Part shown: positions 36,593-44,450 of the stretch, piece after piece | Numbering within the stretch: the first letter of the stretch is position 1 | How the letters are laid out: every line of letters begins with the position of its first letter | Origin: Mycobacterium sp. | GTDB lineage: Bacteria > Actinomycetota > Actinomycetes > Mycobacteriales > Mycobacteriaceae | NCBI GenBank assembly: GCA_020438845.1 | Contig: JAGQTV010000061.1 | Coordinates: 1-64,000 of the forward strand | DNA: 64,000 nucleotides | Direction: 5' to 3' | Translations under genes and position numbers: made by a program | Notes under the pieces: generated by a model | Told to the model about the DNA's origin: nothing | Database searches by the model: none | What the model saw: only the letters and a program-made list of their open reading frames with translations

Positions 36593-37789
36593 CTAGCTCC
36601 CGACCACTCGATCGACCAGTTCACGCCCCAAAGCGAATGCCGAGGTCGCGGCTGGGGACGGTGCGTTGCGTACATGTGAAACCGGACCCTGGCCGGAGAT
36701 GACGAAATCGTCCACCAACGATCCGTCATGTCCGACAGCCTGAGCACGGACGCCGGCGTGCGAACTGCCGTCGAGGTCGTCCACCGTCAATCCCGGCATG
36801 TAGCGCGATGCGGCGGCCACGAACGCCCGGCGGCTAGCGGCCATGCGGATCTCGTCGATGCCGACCTGCCAGTATTTCCGGGCCACTTTCCAGCTACCCG
36901 GCCAGGTCAGCGATTCCCAGCTGTCACGCAGGCTGACTCTCCGCAGTGAGTATGCGTCACGGGCTGCGACCATCATGGCGGTCGGCCCCAGGGTTACCTC
37001 GCCGTGGATGTGCTTGGTGATGTGCACGCCCAGAAACGGCAGCTCCGGGTTGGGCACCGGGTAGATCATGCCGTTGAGCCGTGGCTGCGGGGTGGCCCTC
37101 AGACCGAGGTAGGCGCCCCGGAACGGCACGATCTGCGGGTCGCGGGGCGCACCGGCCGCCCGTGCGAGCCGATCGGCCCACAACCCGGCGCAGACGATCA
37201 CCCGTCGAGCCTTGACCGGGCCGGTCGAGGTGTGCACGACCGCCGGACTGTCCCCGTCGATCGCTGTGACCGAGGTGCCGAATCGGACATCGACACCGTG
37301 GTTGGCCAACTCCGTGACCATGGTCGTCGCTACCGCCACATAGTCGACGATTCCGGTATTTGGCGCGTGAAGCGCTTGCAGCCCAACAGCTTTGGGCTCG
37401 ATCTCGGAGATCTCTTCGGCGTTGATGCGGCGCAGTCCGGGGACCGCGTTGGCGATTCCTCGGGCTTCGAGGTGATCCAGGCGGGTCAGTTCCTCCGGTT
37501 CCACCGCCACGATCAACTTGCCGCACCGCTGATGGGCGATGTCGTGTTGCTCGCAGTACTCGTACATCAATCGGGCGCCCTCGACACACAGCCGGGCCTT
37601 CAGCGAGCCCGGTTGGTAATAGATGCCGCCGTGAATGACGCCCGAGTTGTGCCCCGTCTGGTGCTGGGCCGGCCCCGGCTCGCGTTCCAATACGGCGACT
37701 GAATCTGCGGGGTGTCGCTGCGTCCATTCCCGCGCAACCGCCAGGCCGACGATTCCCGCACCGACCACTACCAAGTCATGCATAGCCAT
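36593..37789 (-). CDS. lhgO: L-2-hydroxyglutarate oxidase LhgO
   Basis: FAD enzyme oxidising L-2-hydroxyglutarate to 2-oxoglutarate. The protein has 398 residues with the FAD motif VVGAGIVGLAVAREW, the HNSGVIHGGIYY segment typical of LhgO, and GLRAT and VQAVGHDG regions in the C-terminal half. Start is ATG at 37789 (an ATG two codons later is an alternative). It is the first gene of a two-gene unit with the DegT gene and lies 18 bp after the TetR gene on the same strand. Confidence 0.88.
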   Translation of the reverse strand: MAMHDLVVVGAGIVGLAVAREWTQRHPADSVAVLEREPGPAQHQTGHNSGVIHGGIYYQPGSLKARLCVEGARLMYEYCEQHDIAHQRCGKLIVAVEPEELTRLDHLEARGIANAVPGLRRINAEEISEIEPKAVGLQALHAPNTGIVDYVAVATTMVTELANHGVDVRFGTSVTAIDGDSPAVVHTSTGPVKARRVIVCAGLWADRLARAAGAPRDPQIVPFRGAYLGLRATPQPRLNGMIYPVPNPELPFLGVHITKHIHGEVTLGPTAMMVAARDAYSLRRVSLRDSWESLTWPGSWKVARKYWQVGIDEIRMAASRRAFVAAASRYMPGLTVDDLDGSSHAGVRAQAVGHDGSLVDDFVISGQGPVSHVRNAPSPAATSAFALGRELVDRVVGS

Positions 37790-37807
37790 AGTGCTCGGCA
37801 GGCTGCC

Positions 37808-38383
37808 TCAGCGGCGGCGGACGCCGTTCAGCATCAGGTCGACGACGTACTCGCAGTGTTCGTCGGTGACTGGAAGGTCATAGAACAGCAGAGGAGTGCC
37901 AAGGCAGGAACACAGCATGTCGATGAGCAGGACCGGGTCGGTGTCCTCCGAGCATTCGCCACGCTCGATGCCACGACGCACCATGCCGGTGAGCGCCTCG
38001 CGGCGTCCCGCCAGGAAGTGTTCCCGCGAGCCTGCTACGTCCCAATCCTCGGGCTTGACAATCAACGTATCGAGCAGTCGGCGACCGATCGGCGAATTGA
38101 AGCACAGGGCATAGGACTTCGCGAACTGCAGCATGTCCCCGCGCAGCGTCCCGGTATCCGGAATTGGCATGTATTTCTTGGCGAACGCCAACAGGGCTGC
38201 AGTGAACAGTTCCGGGGCGTTGGCCCACAGTTGCTTGATCGTGAGTACGTCGACGCCCGCCCGCGCTGCGACCCCGTCCAGGTTGAAGGCCCCCACATTC
38301 TTCGCAGCCAATTCCCCGACTGCGGCATACAGGACCATCTCTGGAGTTTGGTCGGTATTTCGAACATCAGAGGCGCCAGTCAT
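37808..38383 (-). CDS. TetR family transcriptional regulator
   Basis: The protein has 191 residues from the ATG at 38383, which has GGGGGG four bases upstream. The helix-turn-helix is recognisable (ETVLY-like AAVGELAAKNVGAFNLDGVAARAGVDVLTIKQLW). The C-terminal domain has CFNSPIGRRLLDTL and LCSCLGTPLLFYDL. It is 18 bp from lhgO in the same direction and may regulate it. An upstream in-frame start at 38416 would add 11 residues. Confidence 0.8.
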   Translation of the reverse strand: MTGASDVRNTDQTPEMVLYAAVGELAAKNVGAFNLDGVAARAGVDVLTIKQLWANAPELFTAALLAFAKKYMPIPDTGTLRGDMLQFAKSYALCFNSPIGRRLLDTLIVKPEDWDVAGSREHFLAGRREALTGMVRRGIERGECSEDTDPVLLIDMLCSCLGTPLLFYDLPVTDEHCEYVVDLMLNGVRRR

Positions 38384-38547
38384 GTTCCCCCCGTCAACGC
38401 CACTGGCCGCGATCACCGCAGACTCTCAGGCGATATCTCACACCGATCACGACGGAGCCGTCAATATTTCCCGGAGGCCTGTACTTCCTGCTAGCTTACC
38501 GACCTGGCGTCGAAGCCAACTGCATGACACCACTGAGGGGAGACGCT

Positions 38548-38916
38548 GTGCCCGGTTTGAGTCAGACGCTGACAGGGATGTCGGCCGACCGCGAACAGCT
38601 GACCCGATTGACCCGCAGTTTGGCCGCTGACCTCGATGAACTGGATCGGCAGCTATCGGACCTCACCTGGCGCCAGCGCAGCCTGGCCACTACACCCGCC
38701 GACCACGAGGGTTCCGCAATGCTGGCCCGGCGCGAGCAACTGACATCCCGCCTGCTGGGCTTCGCCCGACAGTTGAACGATCTGGACGCGACGCTGTCGA
38801 ACTTGACGGGACAGCCGGAACGACCTGCGGGACGGGTGGGAATCTGCCCGCACTGCGGGTATCCCAGCCTGGACTCCGGGCTGTGCGCATACTGTCGCCC
38901 CTACGTGGCGCGTTAA
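38548..38916 (+). CDS. Coiled-coil protein with C-terminal zinc ribbon
   Basis: The protein has 122 residues from the GTG at 38548, supported by GAGGGGAG upstream. Residues 10-90 are heptad-like helices (LTRLTRSLAADLDELDRQL, then LTSRLLGFARQLNDL). Residues 98-118 hold a four-Cys zinc ribbon, CPHCGYP to CAYC. The design resembles a small nucleic-acid- or protein-binding adaptor. It overlaps the 3' end of the kinase gene by 4 bp (convergent). Function unknown. Confidence 0.75.
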   Translation: MPGLSQTLTGMSADREQLTRLTRSLAADLDELDRQLSDLTWRQRSLATTPADHEGSAMLARREQLTSRLLGFARQLNDLDATLSNLTGQPERPAGRVGICPHCGYPSLDSGLCAYCRPYVAR

Positions 38917-40454
38917 GCTGGCCCGATCCGCTCGGAGTCGTAGATCAGCAGCCGGCCGTCCTTCGCAATGACGCTGAGCCAGCGGTTCTCGGTGTCGACT
39001 CGGCCGTCCCGCAGCGCGTAACGCACGGTAGCCACCACGCTGTTTGCGTCGCGCGGGCGGACTTGCAACAGCGATACCGATTGGATGGACGACCAGAATC
39101 CCAGGTAGCCCTGCAGTCCGTTGCGCTGCTGATAGTGGATGTCCAATTCGTTCCAGGCATTCCTAGCGTTAGCGGGAAGCTGGCCATAAAACCTGGTGAC
39201 CAGATCTTTCATCGACTCAAAAGTCACCGGCGTTGCCAACGTGGTCGTAGCAGCTGTCGTGGCGATGGGCGACGTCGTCGACGTCGTCGACGTTGCAGTC
39301 GACGCAGCCGTCGACGTGGTAGGCGGCCGCGATGACGAGGTGACCGGTAGCCGGTCCTGCGAATCCGACCCGTCGCTGCGCGACCAAACGGCATAGAGCA
39401 ACGCGCCGAGGATGAGCGCAAGCGAGATGACGGCCACCGCCCAGAGCCATCGGCGCGCCGGGGGTGCGCTAACTACCTCGACGGGTCCGTCGGCTTCCTG
39501 AAAGCTGGCCGGCAGCACCGCGGTGTGGCTGCGGGACGGAATCTGCTGCGAGCGGGCAACGGGCAACGCTGGACTGGTCGGCAGGTCCTGGTAGCGCCTC
39601 GTTTCCTCCACCTTCGCATTCAGGGCTTGCCGCATCGCGTCGGCGAATTCGGTGCAGCTGCGGAATCGGTCCTCGGGCCGCTTCGCAAGGGCCTTGGCTA
39701 TGACGGGATCAAGCCAGGCCAAGTCGGGCCGGGTCTCGGTCAGACTCGGTGGCGGCGAGTTCAGGTGCTGGCTGATCACCACCGCCGGATTGGACGAGCC
39801 GAATACCGGTGCACCGGTGAGCAGGTGGTAGGCCGTCGCCGCAAGGCCGTACTGGTCGGCGCGACCATCTATCGTCGACCCCATCAATTGCTCGGGGGCG
39901 GCGTAGTTGACCGTGCCCAGCGCCATGTTGGTGTCGGTCAGGCCATGGGTGTCGCCGGCGTCGCGAGCGATCCCGAAATCGGCCAGCAGGACACGTCGGC
40001 GGCCGCGTTCGGGTTTGGTCAGCAGGATGTTGGGCGGCTTGATGTCCCGGTGGAGCAGGCCGCGGGCGTGCGCGTGGTCGAGAGCGTCAGCCACCGCGGA
40101 GACGATCTCGATAACCTCCCAGACCGGCAACCCGGCCGGGTAATGCTCACGCAGCAGTCGGCCGGCGTCGGGTCCGTCGATGTAGTCCATCGAGATCCAC
40201 AGTTGGCCGGCGTGTTCGCCTCGGTCATGAATGCCGACGATATGCGGGTTGTACAAGCCGGCCGCCAATTCGGCTTCCCTGTTGAACCGGGCTCGGTACT
40301 CCGCGTCCGACGACATCTCGACGGGCAGGATCTTCAGGGCATCGTGGCGCGGCAGCCGCGGATGCTGAACCAAGTAGACCTCGCCCATCCCGCCGAATCC
40401 CAGCGGGCGGATGATCTGGAAGCCGGCGAAGGAATCACCACTGGCCAACGGCAT
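38913..40454 (-). CDS. Transmembrane Ser/Thr protein kinase (PknF/PknI-like)
   Basis: The protein has 513 residues from the ATG at 40454. The kinase domain is residues 1-270, opening FAGFQIIRPLGFGGMGEVYL. It has Lys in ALKIL, HRDIKPPNIL and ADFGIAR, all catalytically complete. A juxtamembrane linker leads to a membrane segment near residues 326-350. The Thr/Ser-rich extracellular linker (about 360-415) ends in a ~95-residue domain that resembles NTF2-like/SnoaL sensor folds. The N-terminus closely matches mycobacterial PknF. Confidence 0.88.
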   Translation of the reverse strand: MPLASGDSFAGFQIIRPLGFGGMGEVYLVQHPRLPRHDALKILPVEMSSDAEYRARFNREAELAAGLYNPHIVGIHDRGEHAGQLWISMDYIDGPDAGRLLREHYPAGLPVWEVIEIVSAVADALDHAHARGLLHRDIKPPNILLTKPERGRRRVLLADFGIARDAGDTHGLTDTNMALGTVNYAAPEQLMGSTIDGRADQYGLAATAYHLLTGAPVFGSSNPAVVISQHLNSPPPSLTETRPDLAWLDPVIAKALAKRPEDRFRSCTEFADAMRQALNAKVEETRRYQDLPTSPALPVARSQQIPSRSHTAVLPASFQEADGPVEVVSAPPARRWLWAVAVISLALILGALLYAVWSRSDGSDSQDRLPVTSSSRPPTTSTAASTATSTTSTTSPIATTAATTTLATPVTFESMKDLVTRFYGQLPANARNAWNELDIHYQQRNGLQGYLGFWSSIQSVSLLQVRPRDANSVVATVRYALRDGRVDTENRWLSVIAKDGRLLIYDSERIGPA

Positions 40455-40521
40455 GGCCGGAATGGTATCCGCGCGCAGGTCAGTCGGGTTCGTGAATGTC
40501 CCGCGGTGGCTCCGCGACGAC

Positions 40522-41778
40522 TCAGATGAGCGGTCGGCGCACCTGCTGGTGGCCGTGCACCCCTTCGGCATAGGCCGTCTCGGCGTGCTGGGCGAAGTCG
40601 ACGCCACCGGCCTCGTCCTCGGGACTGACGCGGAAGCCCATGATCTTGTCGATGAGCCGCGCCAGGCAGTAGGTCACAGCGAACGCGTAGCCGCCGACCA
40701 CGCCCACCGCCAGCAGTTGCTTACCCAGTTGCCCCAGACCGCCGCCGAAGAACGTCCCTTGCGCGCCGCCGGTCATCACGGAGGTGGCCAGCAGACCGAT
40801 CAGGACCACACCGATCACTCCACCGACGAAGTGCACACCAACGACGTCCAGCGAGTCGTCATAGTTGAGCTTGAACTTGAGCCCGATCGCGAACGAGCAC
40901 ACCACGCCTGCCGCCAGACCCACGACCGCCGCGCCGAGGGTGTTCACGGTGCCGCACGACGGGGTGATGGCCACAAGCCCTGCTACCACTCCCGAGGCGG
41001 CGCCGAAAGTGGTGGGCTTGCCGTCGCGGATCTGCTCGACCGAGAGCCAGCCCAGCATGCCCAGACACCCGGCCACCAGGGTGTTGAGGAAGATCGCTGC
41101 CGCCAACCCGTTGGCGGCCAACGCCGACCCGGCGTTGAACCCGAACCAGCCGAACCACAGGAGCCCGACACCCAACAGCACGAACGGGAGGTTGTGCGGG
41201 CGCATCGGCTCCACCTTGAAACCGATCCGTGGGCCCAGGACCAGTGCAAGAGCCAGAGCGGAGGCCCCAGAGACGATTTCGACGACCAACCCGCCCGCGT
41301 AATCCAAGGCCCCCAGCTTGAACAGCCAACCACCAGGAGCCCATACCCAGTGGGCCACAACGGAATACACCGCGATCGCCCAGATCGGGACGAACACCAT
41401 CCACGCGGCGAACCGGGCACGGTCGGCAATCGCGCCGCTGACCAAGGCTGCGGTGATGATGGCAAAGCTCAATTGGAATGTCGCGAACAGCAGCTCGGGC
41501 ACAGCACCGTGCAGCGTGTCCGGGCCTATCCCCCGCATGCCGACGTGGGCGAAGTCCCCGATCAGCCCCCCGTCTCCGGAGAACGCCAGACTGTAGCCGA
41601 CCAGCAGCCAGACCACTGTGACCAGAGGGATGGCGATGAAGCTCATCATGATCATGTTGAGCACGCCGGTGGTCCGGACCATGCCCCCGTAAAAGATCGC
41701 GAGCCCTGGCGTCATCAGCAACACGAGTGCGGTGCTGGTCAACAGCCACGCAGTGGCGGCGGGATCGATCGCGTCCAA
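40522..41778 (-). CDS. amt: Ammonium transporter Amt
   Basis: The protein has 418 residues from the TTG at 41778, chosen because GAGGAG ends 6 nt before it and because the frame further upstream does not match the family. About 11 membrane segments, beginning ATAWLLTSTALVLLMTPGLAIFYGGM. The pore His region GVHFVGGVIG is present near residue 300. The C-terminus is soluble and acidic, where PII proteins dock. A GlnR-like pair of GAAAC half-sites lies 76 bp upstream. Confidence 0.9.
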   Translation of the reverse strand: MDAIDPAATAWLLTSTALVLLMTPGLAIFYGGMVRTTGVLNMIMMSFIAIPLVTVVWLLVGYSLAFSGDGGLIGDFAHVGMRGIGPDTLHGAVPELLFATFQLSFAIITAALVSGAIADRARFAAWMVFVPIWAIAVYSVVAHWVWAPGGWLFKLGALDYAGGLVVEIVSGASALALALVLGPRIGFKVEPMRPHNLPFVLLGVGLLWFGWFGFNAGSALAANGLAAAIFLNTLVAGCLGMLGWLSVEQIRDGKPTTFGAASGVVAGLVAITPSCGTVNTLGAAVVGLAAGVVCSFAIGLKFKLNYDDSLDVVGVHFVGGVIGVVLIGLLATSVMTGGAQGTFFGGGLGQLGKQLLAVGVVGGYAFAVTYCLARLIDKIMGFRVSPEDEAGGVDFAQHAETAYAEGVHGHQQVRRPLI

Positions 41779-41853
41779 GTCGGGCTCCTCGGAATCCTGA
41801 TGCAGGTCGCCGATGAGGATGTCGGCGCGGTGTTGCAAGCATGCGGCGACCGT

Positions 41854-41869
41854 GTTTCGGTGATGTTTC
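41854..41869 (-). promoter_or_regulatory. GlnR-like operator upstream of amt
   Basis: On the minus strand the site reads GAAAC-N6-GAAAC. This matches the GlnR half-site spacing I know (GNAAC-type units 6 bp apart). It lies 76 bp before the amt start codon. Confidence 0.5.
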
Positions 41870-41911
41870 GCGCCGAGTCTGGGGATGCTTCCCTCGGGCC
41901 TCAAAAAGCGC

Positions 41912-42406
41912 TCACCAGCCGTGCGAGCCGGGTCCCCCTTTGAATGGGCCGACGACCTGGCTCGTGATCCAGCCGCCATAGAAACCACCCGGTTGCGGCA
42001 CCACCGCTTCGCCGTCGACGGTGCACCGGTCAACCATCCCGGCCATGACCGCGATCGCGCCGGCGATCGGCTCGAATCCCGCAGTTGGATCCGGGTAGCT
42101 CCAGGCCGCCTTCCTCGCGACCCGAGCCGGGGTCACCAGGTCGAAGTAGCGGGCTCGTCCCTTCCACTCGCACAGGGAAATGCCGGCAGCGTCACGCAGC
42201 ACACCGTCTTGAAATGCCGACCGTGGCAGGTAGTACGTGGGCGGATGACTCGTTTCAAGCACCCGCCAGCAGTGTTCGGCGACGGCGATGACCTCACCGC
42301 CGAGTTCAATGCTGACCCGCGTGGCACTCGGTTCCAGCCTCGGCGGCCGCGGATAGTCCCAGACCGACTCCTGGCCCGGGCCCGGCGGCTCTGGGCGGGG
42401 TCGCAT
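41912..42406 (-). CDS. DUF427 family protein
   Basis: The protein has 164 residues from the ATG at 42406, which overlaps the SDR stop (ATGA). The DUF427 core is recognisable: VIAVAEHCWRVLETSHPPTYYLPR, then LCEWKGRARYFDL, then AAWSYPDP. The beta-rich fold may bind small ligands. No catalytic function is established. Coupled to the SDR gene upstream. Confidence 0.8.
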   Translation of the reverse strand: MRPRPEPPGPGQESVWDYPRPPRLEPSATRVSIELGGEVIAVAEHCWRVLETSHPPTYYLPRSAFQDGVLRDAAGISLCEWKGRARYFDLVTPARVARKAAWSYPDPTAGFEPIAGAIAVMAGMVDRCTVDGEAVVPQPGGFYGGWITSQVVGPFKGGPGSHGW

Positions 42407-43233
42407 CAGACCACTCCCCGCAACCCGTCGGGCCCGAACACCGGCTCGAGCATCGCCGACATGTCCGGCCCCCGACGCAGCCCGTGGCCGCCGTCGACGT
42501 TGATGATCTGTCCGGTGATCCAACTGGCCGCATCGCTGAGCAGGAACATCGCCAGGTTGGCGATGTCGTCTACCTCCCCGACCCGGGGCAGCGGCGTGCA
42601 CTGGCGGTAGTCCTCGCTGATCTCCGGTGAGTCCAGAATCACCTGGACGAGATCGGTGCGGATCAGGCCGGGCCGAATGCCGTTGACCCGGACCCACGAC
42701 GGGCCCAGTTCGTCGGCGGCCAGCATCAGCAGATGGTCGAGCGCCGACTTGGTTACCCCGTAGGCACCGAACCAGCGGTGGATGTTGCTGGCCGCGATGG
42801 AGGAAATGGCGACGAAGGATCCACCACCCCCGCGGACCATCTCCCGCGCGGCGTGCTTGAGGACGTACATGCTGCCGTTCACGTTGAGGTCAACGGTGCG
42901 ACGCCAGGCCTCGGAATCCATTTGAGTGACCGGGCCGATGGTCTGCGATCCGCCCGCGCAGTGCACAACCCCGTGCAGCCTGTCATGCCAGCCCGCGGCG
43001 TCCGCCACGGCCCGTTCGACCTGTTCCTCGTCGGTGACGTCGGCCGGATGGCTTCTCACCGTTCCGCCACCCCGAGCGGTGATCTCCTCGGCGACGCCGG
43101 CAAGTCGCTCAGCGTTACGACCGACGATCACGACGTCGGCCCCCGAACCGGCAAGCCCGGCCGCGACGCCCTTGCCGATTCCGCTGCCGCCGCCGGTGAC
43201 CAGATAGGTCCGATCGGTGAACCCGCGCTGCAT
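42406..43233 (-). CDS. SDR family oxidoreductase
   Basis: The protein has 275 residues from the ATG at 43233, with AAGGAG 6 nt upstream. Rossmann motif TGGGSGIGKG, HCAGG in place of NNAG, catalytic Ser in ISSIAAS, YGVTK (Tyr-x3-Lys), and C-terminal GQIINVDGG. It resembles SDRs annotated as acetoacetyl- or 2,4-dienoyl-CoA reductases. The pairing with DUF427 is preserved by a 1-bp stop/start overlap. Substrate unknown. Confidence 0.83.
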   Translation of the reverse strand: MQRGFTDRTYLVTGGGSGIGKGVAAGLAGSGADVVIVGRNAERLAGVAEEITARGGGTVRSHPADVTDEEQVERAVADAAGWHDRLHGVVHCAGGSQTIGPVTQMDSEAWRRTVDLNVNGSMYVLKHAAREMVRGGGGSFVAISSIAASNIHRWFGAYGVTKSALDHLLMLAADELGPSWVRVNGIRPGLIRTDLVQVILDSPEISEDYRQCTPLPRVGEVDDIANLAMFLLSDAASWITGQIINVDGGHGLRRGPDMSAMLEPVFGPDGLRGVV

Positions 43234-43398
43234 CCCGGTCTCCTTCGAAAACGCCAGACTCTGTCCCAAGCTAGCCGAAAGGTCTTCTACTACGGGCGGC
43301 CTACGACGTCGGTAGGCTGATGTAACGCGGGCAGCCCGTGCGGCGAATCACCGGATAGATCTCCTCAACGGCTCCCTTCAACGAAGCAGGAACACGCC

Positions 43399-43809
43399 AT
43401 GGCCACTTTGACCAACGCCGCGCGCCGGTGTCTGCTGGCGGGCGGATTCGCATTCGCTGCGGCCGCCGCTCCACTCACGATGACACTGTCCGCCCAATCC
43501 CAGAGTTCGCCTTCGGTGGCATATTGCCCGCCCGGAGAGGTGGAGAACGCCGCATCCGGTGCCTGCAAACCGATCACCGACCAGCCGCCGACGACGCTGA
43601 ACCCGATCGACCCGGAGAAGAACCCCTTCCAGCCTGGCGAGATCACCTCGTCGCGCACCGGGAACGTCGGCGAACTCCCGGAGATCAACGGGATTCCTTG
43701 CAACAGCAATCACAGCGGTGGTGGCAGCACCGGGGAGTGCATTGGACTGGAGCAGGAGCAGAGCCTGATTCCCACTCTGAAGCCGCCAATCCCTGTCGTG
43801 TCCCCCTAA
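43399..43809 (+). CDS. Secreted small protein, copy A of a tandem pair
   Basis: The protein has 136 residues. Signal peptide residues 1-32 (a hydrophobic Ala-rich core, ending near SAQS). The mature part is Pro-rich, with Cys in YCPPGEV and GACKPI and a C-terminal motif ELPEINGIPC followed by GECIGLE. The four Cys suggest two disulfides. Copy B begins 36 bp downstream and shares P-x-ING-x-PC. I recognise no named family. Confidence 0.7.
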   Translation: MATLTNAARRCLLAGGFAFAAAAAPLTMTLSAQSQSSPSVAYCPPGEVENAASGACKPITDQPPTTLNPIDPEKNPFQPGEITSSRTGNVGELPEINGIPCNSNHSGGGSTGECIGLEQEQSLIPTLKPPIPVVSP

Positions 43810-43845
43810 TTAACCGATTGCCTTGAGTAGCAGAAGGATTCACAC

Positions 43846-44265
43846 ATGAAATTCGTCAACCGCCACCGTCGGGCCGCCCTGCTGACCGGGGCCTTGCTGA
43901 CTGCAGGGACATTGTTCGCCCCCACCGCATACGCAGATCCAGGTGGCGGCGGAGTGCCCGGGCCCGGTGACCCCGTCCCCTGGCCGGCTCCCGGAGGGGT
44001 GTCGGAGAGTGACAGCAATGGTTGCCAGGGCAGTGAAGTACGAGTCGACGGTAACTGCATACCGGGGGCGGGCGAACAGGCGGCAGCGGGTCCACAGCAG
44101 GAAGAACAAGCTACGGGGACGACAGACGCATTCGAGAACCCCGTCGACAACATGCCCAACATCAATGGTGATCCGTGCGAGGGCCAGTGGGTGTCGGTGG
44201 TCTGCTACGCGGAGGGCAACGTGGCCCCGGTAGACCCGCACTCCGAAATCTCGGCAAGCCCGTAA
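43846..44265 (+). CDS. Secreted small protein, copy B of a tandem pair
   Basis: The protein has 139 residues. Signal peptide residues 1-30 (MKFVNRHRRAALLTG, ending TAYA/DP). The mature part has a Gly/Pro-rich start, then Cys in NGCQG and GNCIPG, then NMPNINGDPCEG and VCYAEGN. The Cys pattern and the PxINGxPC motif mirror copy A, so the two are probably ancient duplicates. The region between has acidic Gln-rich sequence. Function unknown. Confidence 0.7.
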   Translation: MKFVNRHRRAALLTGALLTAGTLFAPTAYADPGGGGVPGPGDPVPWPAPGGVSESDSNGCQGSEVRVDGNCIPGAGEQAAAGPQQEEQATGTTDAFENPVDNMPNINGDPCEGQWVSVVCYAEGNVAPVDPHSEISASP

Positions 44266-44268
44266 AGT
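44263..44268 (+). promoter_or_regulatory. -10 box of a leaderless start for the ORF before otsA
   Basis: TAAAGT ends 7 nt before the ATG at 44276. It overlaps the stop of the secreted protein gene. Confidence 0.5.
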
Positions 44269-44275
44269 TAGGGGC

Positions 44276-44437
44276 ATGCCTGCGAAAGCTGACCCAGATA
44301 TCGACGACGTGGAGCCGCTGACAGACAGCACGGCTCGCCAGGCGCGGCGCGTCGTGGCGGCCTACGCGGCCGATGCCGACGAGTGCCGGGTTCTTCTCTC
44401 GATGCTCGGTATCGGGCCCGCCAAGCTCGAGGTCTGA
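44276..44437 (+). CDS. Small helical protein upstream of otsA (Rv3489-like)
   Basis: The protein has 53 residues. An acidic N-terminus is followed by helix-forming sequence ([23 protein letters not shown]) ending [13 protein letters not shown]. tuberculosis Rv3489 has this size and place, just before otsA. The stop codon region supplies the GGAGG used by otsA, so the two are co-transcribed. The composition suggests a regulator or small adaptor, without proof. Confidence 0.75.
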   Translation: MPAKADPDIDDVEPLTDSTARQARRVVAAYAADADECRVLLSMLGIGPAKLEV

Positions 44438-44450
44438 GGAGGACGACGAG

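Noticed and set aside
39236-39330. Repeated GTCGACG-type sequence in the kinase gene
   Set aside because: It is codon-level repetition in the Thr/Ser-rich linker, not an independent repeat.
40411-41943. Long plus-strand frame opposite the kinase and amt
   Set aside because: Antisense to two strongly supported genes; Gln/His/Asp-rich low-complexity translation with no family.
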